From Panopea generosa (lineage: Eukaryota > Mollusca > Bivalvia > Adapedonta > Hiatellidae): a stretch of DNA of 64,000 nucleotides. The translations under genes were made by a program, and so were the position numbers. The notes under the pieces were generated by a model. It was given only the letters and a program-made list of their open reading frames with translations, did no database searches and was not told the DNA's origin. The stretch lies in contig CM055905.1 in NCBI GenBank assembly GCA_029582155.1, positions 10,876,995-10,940,994 on the forward strand. The letters are read 5' to 3'. Below are positions 58,722 through 64,000 of this stretch, one piece after another (position 1 is the first letter of the stretch; each line of letters opens with the position of its first letter).

Positions 58722-61700
58722 CTATAGGGTGGGTGTAAAAGTACAATGTGTCACTACTTTAATTACGTACATTTCTTGTATTTATACAACCGTATAAATG
58801 GTATATATTTAAGGATTAAAAAAAATAATTTTGAGTTTTTCATCAGGTGATGACATAAGGCCAGTTTAATGTTCATAGAGTCTGAAGGGCTTCCCGGCAA
58901 CATTAAATTAGTCTTATGTTTTTCACCACTCAATCAAAACTCGAAATTCGACTTTTAATCCTTATATTCCAACTATTTTAGATGAAACTATTCCGTTATT
59001 TTTGTCGTTTATATTCAAAAAGCAAAGTATACCCATTTAACCGCAAAGCCAATGTCATAAATGTAACGGCAACGTTGTCAGTATACTGAGTAAGTGCACG
59101 CATTTGTACTCACTACAAACGTCACGTGACGTCTCGTGAGCAAATCAAAATCGTGCAACCAATGCAATGCAAACTGGTCCTTTTTAGCTCCGCCCAACTG
59201 CAAATGTTTTACATTAGGAAATGAAATGCAGTTAATCGATAAAGTGCATTTAGGCCGATTGAAGTAAAAATGTAAATACATATATTTGATATGATTGTGA
59301 TAAAAAGAATGTAATGTTATAAGGAAATGTAATTTAGAAATAAAATGTATTATAGTCAATGTCTTCTAATGAACATACTAGGGCAATTTTTATAACATTT
59401 CATTTAACTTCTTTTTTCTGAAAATTAGATATTTACAAATACAAATATGAAATAAAGAAACCCAAGTAACGTACATATGTATGCAGACCTAATTTTTCTC
59501 TCTACTATGAAAAGATATAAAAACAACCAATCTGACATATTCTCGGTCGTATATGATAAAACATGTAACTGTTACATATATTTTGTCTTATAGTTTTATA
59601 AGTATTGCATTATTAATACCAAGGAAATATCAATGTGTAATCTTCAGGACTTGTTATATGAACTGTCATAGTAAGCATGACTTCACTAGTTTTTTAAAAA
59701 TATTATTAATTCCTTAAATATAGTTTTCAGATAGTAATATTTGTGGATTTATATCGTCATATGGTTATACTTTTTTGTGTAAAATTCAGTTCGATTAAAT
59801 GTTTAAGCAGGCCAGGATCAATCAATCCTATCCACGTCCGGCCAGAGTCTCTTAAATAGGTTGATATACGACATTTTGTCTCATTGACATCGGTCTCTCA
59901 CCGCTGATTCAAGTTGGAAAGTTATCTGTTACTTTCAGTTTTCCAGGATATAGTGGGTAGATTAACTGATTATCTGTTGACCTTTGATGGTATAGAAATG
60001 ACACTTAATAATCAAATCAATTTCAACATTGGCGTAAGTCCCTTTCCTTTAATCGAAAATGAATTGGATACTGTGCTCTATGTTGTAGAATACCAATACC
60101 AATTATGTTTATATACTTACAGGTTTGTTGGACAGTAAATTGGTTGTGGTAGTCGTCTGCCTGACTTAAGGTAGCGTTCCATATCCCAGTTATCGACGGC
60201 GGCATAAGGTCGTACTCCACGTGTCATTAATTCCCACAGGGTTATTCCAAATGACCACTGTAAGATTAACAATCAGTATTTCATATTCTTGGTGATTACA
60301 ACTTTTCTAAAATTGCTTGAATGCATATACGACAGATTATGATCTTACAGATGAACCCTTAAAAAGGAAACAACTTTGATTTCTACACGTTCTCGAACAA
60401 TTAGTTTGAATCTTGGATATCTATTCAGTCTGCCAAATATTAATGTAATAGAGTACCATGTCAAATATTTCAGTGGGATTGTGTCTCAAGCAAACATCGT
60501 TATAAAACCGAAACTGAAGTTTAAAGTCTCACTTAACAATTACCTACCCTTTGTGACGGTAGCAAGATTCGTGCGCTTGATAAATTAGTGATGTGTAAAT
60601 GAATTAGACATATCTCTTTAAAATGTTGCAAATGATCATGTTTTTCTATAGATGAGTAGAATTGAACATTGTTATTAGTTGTGTCAACTGGGTGCTGTTG
60701 AATGAAGATGTAGCAGTTTGAAGATGCGTAGTTATACACTGCAATAAATTGACAGACTTGTCAAAAATGAAGGGGTGTCATCAAATCATCGAAATAATGA
60801 AATAGAAATGCGGTAAACTCAATATTTTTCCTTGCATAATTACAGCCAACAGATGGCGGTCTACGAAAAGAATCCGCTTTAAGGACAGTGTTAATGTGCT
60901 CAGTGGTCCGGAAAGGCATTTCTCTATATGAAGGACAGTGTTAATGTGTTCAGTGATCCGGAAAGGCATTTCTCTATACGAACGACAGTGTTAATGTGTT
61001 CAGTGATCCGGAAAGGCATTTCTCTATGTGAAGGACAGTGTTAATGTGTTCAGTGATCCGGAAAGGCATTTCTCTATGTGAAAGACAGTGTTAATGTGTT
61101 CAGTGATCCGGAAAGGCATTTCTCTATGTGACGGACAGTGTTAATGCGCTCAGTGATCCGGAAAAGCATTTCTCTATGTGAAGGACAGTGTTAATGCGCT
61201 CAGTGATCCGGAAAAGCATTTCTCTATATGAAGGACAGTGTTAATGCGCTCAGTGGTCCGGAAAGGCATTTCTCCATATGAAGTACAGTGTTAATGCGTT
61301 CAGTGATCAGGAAAGGCATTTCTCTATATAAAAGGACAGTGTTAATGTGTTCAGTGATCCGAAAAGCATTTCTCTTTATGAAGGACAAAGTACAATTAAG
61401 TACTGTGTGAGACGTCCTATAATATTTTGTTCAAAGTGTTGTTAATTACTATATTTTTAATGAACTGAATTACTTATTGTAATTTTAATTTCATGTTGTA
61501 TTCAACTACATTGATACATTGTAGTAGTATTCAATTTGATATAGACGCCATTGTTCATTAAAAATCACAAGTACTATTCAACTTAACTTTAAGAACAAAG
61601 TCCGACGCTTTTATTCTAAATAAGAAGTTTGCTTCGTTGCACTTGTGGAATCACCATTGTTGAGTTTTAGTCACACACACTCTCTAGCTGAACTTTATTA

Positions 61701-63279
61701 GAAAGGTCAAGCGCTTTTGTCATCAATAAGAAAGTGTTTACTTCGTAGGCACTTGTGACGTCACAATTGTTCAGGAATGTTTTTATTTTTATGCATCTTA
61801 TGATCGTTATTATAAAGGTTTGACGAAAACAGTGTCAAAATTATGATCACTGGGTCATGCATTTCATTTTATTCACACCGTCTCGTTGTATAATGTGAAA
61901 GCCGGGCACAATTAGCTCAGTCGTTAGAGCGTCTGCCTGTCAATCCATGGGTCGTGAGTTCGAATCCCCGCCCGGCAACAGTCTCCGTGATGATTGATAT
62001 ACGACATTGTGTCTCATTATCATTCGTCTCTCACCGCTGATTCAAGTGGGAAAGTTATCAGTTACTTGCGGAGATGGAGTGTGTACGAGTAAAGGTTTAC
62101 CTTCCAGGATCCAAGGAAATAGTGGTTAGGTTAACTGATCGTCTGTTAACCCTCGATGACATGAAAATGACGTTAAATATTCAATCAATCAATGTATGAT
62201 GTTACGACTGGGAAAAAGGCTAGGTGCATTCATGAACAAGATGCAATATGTCAATAACGTGCTTACTCCAAGAGATTCTAGATAGTATAACCCGTTGTCA
62301 ATAGATGTGCATGGTTGTAATGTTTTTATTATCATTAACAAAGGTATTGTTTGGAGAATGACTCTATAAGAACTGTATTGTTTCGTTCTTATCGTTTATA
62401 TTTTGAATACTGTACTTGTTTGTCAGTAAATACGGGAAATAAAGAATGGTAAAACCAAAGGTATTGTGTTTGTGTTGTGACTGTAGTATTTGAATACTTC
62501 ATATGCTGTTGGACATATATATTTTCTTATTGTGGAAAACACTAATTTTGTGTAACATAACTTACAACGTCAGTTTTCTCGTTAAAAACGCCACATGACA
62601 AACACTCGACAGCCATCCATTTAACAGGTAGTTTTGTTCCCTTACTTCTCGTGCTGTAGTAGGTAGTTTCATAAATATCTCGTGATAACCCGAAATCTGC
62701 AACTTTGACATGGTACTTTGCATCCAGCCTGCATCAAAGAATAAAACGTAAACAAAATTACAATTTAATCACAACCATGAAGTTCATAACATGTTTACAA
62801 ATAACAAAAAGCTATGTTCTTCTTCAGATCTTGACCTGACGACTATTTCCATCGATCAATTCATTATCTCAATACTTCTTCTGTTGCATTACTTATCTAT
62901 ACCAGAGGTGGTACATCGACATCGAGCGGTTTACGGAACCGTCTCATGAGTAATACATTTTACCACTGTGGCCGTATGTTCAAGTCCATCTCAGTCCATA
63001 ACCTTTATGTGAGAAATTTTGCCCCAGCTACTTGCACAAGACTTTGATTCTACTAAGATTTATTTTGAAGTAAAAATATCTGAACAGTTTTCGCTTTTCA
63101 TATGGAGGCCATATCTGCAATGTTGCACGTACAAGAGCGTTACATATATCAATACATTTGAGTACTTACATGCAGTTTCGTGCAGCCAAGTCTCGGTGTA
63201 CAAACTTCAGCTGTGCCAGATATGACATCCCTTTTGCAATATCTAGGCCAAACGAGACTAAGTCCTTTACTGTCGGAAT
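58520..63279 (-). CDS. MET/RON-like receptor tyrosine kinase, 3' part (gene span)
   Basis: Four minus-strand exons splice in frame (63279-63170, 62728-62566, 60257-60121, 58721-58520) into 204 residues of a tyrosine kinase. The order is PTVKDL...GM-YL, catalytic loop [18 protein letters not shown], activation-loop tyrosines [55 protein letters not shown], and a short tail with YVNL. GRRLPQP.YCP..LY and PTVKDL..FGL..AKGM closely fit the MET/RON family, more than TAM kinases. HRD and DFG residues are intact, so it should be active. Membrane and extracellular exons lie beyond the right edge. Confidence 0.88.
58812..58970. mobile_element. About 160-bp MITE in a kinase intron
   Basis: aaggattaaaaaaaataatt-ttgagttt at the left and its inverse aaactcgaaattcgactttt-aatcctt at the right, with gcttcccggcaac in the centre. 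The left/right target duplication may be tata. Confidence 0.65.
59811..60026 (+). mobile_element. SINE family B copy, 5' truncated
   Basis: gttgatatacgacattttgt-ctc, ctctcaccgctgattcaagt, gtgggtagattaactgatta, gacctttgatggtatagaaa, ending aatcaaatcaat. The tRNA head is decayed. Confidence 0.75.
60121..60257 (-). CDS. RTK exon: C-lobe
   Basis: Acceptor ttaatcttacag, donor ct/gtaagt (phase 2). [45 protein letters not shown]. It contains the structural Trp and Glu of the alpha-F region and the GRRLPQP signature. Confidence 0.9.
60515..60832 (+). repeat. Dispersed repeat, copy 2 (pair with 54018)
   Basis: gtctcacttaacaattacct, gtgacggtagcaagattcgt, agatgcgtagttatacactg-caa, gtgtcatcaaatcatcgaaa. 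Confidence 0.75.
60881..61390. repeat. 50-bp minisatellite, about 10 units, in a kinase intron
   Basis: aaggacagtgttaatgtgtt-cagtgatccggaaaggcatt-tctctatgtg repeats with exact 50-bp spacing, only the last unit shifted by a base. Confidence 0.95.
61590..61770. repeat. Two-unit imperfect direct repeat
   Basis: acgcttttattctaaataag-aagtttgcttcgttgcacttgtgg and gcgcttttgtcatcaataag-aaagtgtttacttcgtaggcacttgtg. The second unit contains a TGACGTCA. Confidence 0.55.
61901..62194 (+). mobile_element. SINE family B, full-length reference copy
   Basis: Head gccgggcacaattagctcag, gttagagcgtctgcctgtca, box B gagttcgaatccccgcccgg-c. The first and last seven bases of the tRNA part (gccgggc / gcccggc) still pair as an acceptor stem. 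The body has ctctcaccgctgattcaagt and the tail aatattcaatcaatcaat. Confidence 0.9.
62566..62728 (-). CDS. RTK exon: activation segment
   Basis: Acceptor ctttgatgcag, donor tt/gtaagt. After completing Met: [57 protein letters not shown] and the paired activation-loop tyrosines are present. Confidence 0.92.
62928..63060 (+). mobile_element. SINE family C copy, in intron
   Basis: gagcggtttacggaaccgtc-tca, gtatgttcaagtccatctca, tatgtgagaaattttgcccc-agctacttgc, ttctactaagat. Confidence 0.6.
63170..63279 (-). CDS. RTK exon: catalytic loop
   Basis: Acceptor gtgtttatag, donor at/gtaagt. [44 protein letters not shown] is the receptor-type tyrosine-kinase catalytic loop. Confidence 0.92.
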
Positions 63280-63418
63280 CTATAAACACAAGAGTAGTTT
63301 TATTAAAAAGCAATACATACAAACTTTTTTGTCCTGTTGATTTCAAAATATTCAAGCTTTTGTACTAGTCAACCTAATAGATTATTTTATTTTAATGAAT
63401 ACAGTAACTTATATATTT

Positions 63419-63560
63419 GGGATCTCCGTGGTCGTGTGATACAACGTGCTGTTGTCCAGTATGATTTACCTCCCGCCACTGAGTTTTGAGCTCAGCTCTT
63501 TCCAAATATATGAGACCGTGTGCCAGTTACTTGTAGAGGACCGGTAGTTCTACTAAGATA
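63419..63560 (+). mobile_element. SINE family C copy
   Basis: gggatctccgtggtcgtgtg, cctcccgccactgagttttg-agctcagctc, tgtgccagttacttgtagag-gaccggtagttctactaaga-t. Shares its tail with 62.93 and 33.9 kb. Confidence 0.6.
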
Positions 63561-64000
63561 AGTGAACATTGTTTTGTTCTCTTCAAAACCAGTAAAACTT
63601 GCTTAATACGAGTATAAAACAACATGTTATGTGTTCAAAAGCTTGTATAGGTATGGTATTTAAATATAATGAAAGGATAAAGAAAAGCCAATGGATTTTA
63701 GAACCAAATTCTCAAACTATTGTAAGCGATATTGACAGTTTTGTTTTATAGTGTGTGTGAAGGTAATTAAATAATACTTGTGTCAATGATAATGTTCATA
63801 CTGACACAATCATTAATGAAACTATTTTACCAAGCTTTACTAAACCTTAAAATTCGCTGCACAATACTTTGATTAATGTTGATCTGAAGTTCGACCGGCG
63901 TTTCAAATCCACTCAGTACATAATTATTAAACATGTCAAGATTTTCATTGGATCAAAAGGTATCGAATTATAAAGCTCAAGCGTGTATGCATGGTTCAAT
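63561..64000. other. Unassigned; intron or upstream part of the kinase gene
   Basis: No further kinase exon (glycine loop, VAIK lysine) could be found before the window ends. Confidence 0.5.

Noticed and set aside
61901..61976. Functional tRNA gene
   Set aside because: Acceptor stem pairs, but anticodon and T stems do not pair cleanly, and the sequence continues into a SINE body shared with other copies.

Overview
The window is eukaryotic nuclear DNA. It is AT-rich and carries multi-exon genes with GT-AG introns, tRNA-derived SINEs, LINE remnants, Tc1/mariner elements and many minisatellites. It most likely comes from a bivalve or other mollusc. Two points favour this: the dense SINE/minisatellite load, and the C-terminal stalk-plus-membrane exon of the main gene, which resembles one I associate with molluscan cysteine-rich surface proteins. 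The species cannot be named from the sequence.

Two genes are supported, both on the minus strand and both broken into exons too short for simple ORF calling. (1) About 31.4-43.6 kb holds a gene with nine symmetric phase-1 exons plus a terminal membrane exon. A putative signal-peptide exon is followed by eight cysteine-rich exons that strictly alternate between two types, B-A-B-A-B-A-B-A. Type A is PAN/Apple-like; type B is an Apple-like core with an extra N-terminal cysteine knot. The last exon encodes a stalk, one transmembrane helix and a short tail. Cysteines missing from individual repeats are missing in pairs that match Apple disulfides, or one extra pair. A tiny possible start exon lies at 46.0 kb. 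(2) About 58.5-63.3 kb holds the last four coding exons of a MET/RON-like receptor tyrosine kinase: catalytic loop, activation loop, C-lobe, and a tail with a YVNL docking motif. The gene runs off the right edge.

Everything else is repeats. 0-20 kb: LINE ends, SINEs, MITEs and minisatellites, with no convincing gene. 20.9-26.8 kb: a 5.8 kb array of a 51-bp unit with higher-order 306/204-bp structure. 31-43 kb introns: a mariner element, SINEs and copies of a repeat carrying a TGACGTCA site. 44.4-45.2 kb: a long hairpin leading into a 43-bp minisatellite. 47.4-51.8 kb: a dead Tc1 element split by a 2.86-kb element with long satellite-like inverted arms, an exact 6-bp target duplication and an IS3EU/integrase-like N-terminal ORF. 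52-58 kb: minisatellite, SINE and a second copy of a piggyBac-like MITE whose first copy is at 4.3 kb.

The strongest candidates for something undescribed are the alternating A/B Apple-module receptor with pairwise disulfide loss, and the satellite-armed transposon nested in Tc1.
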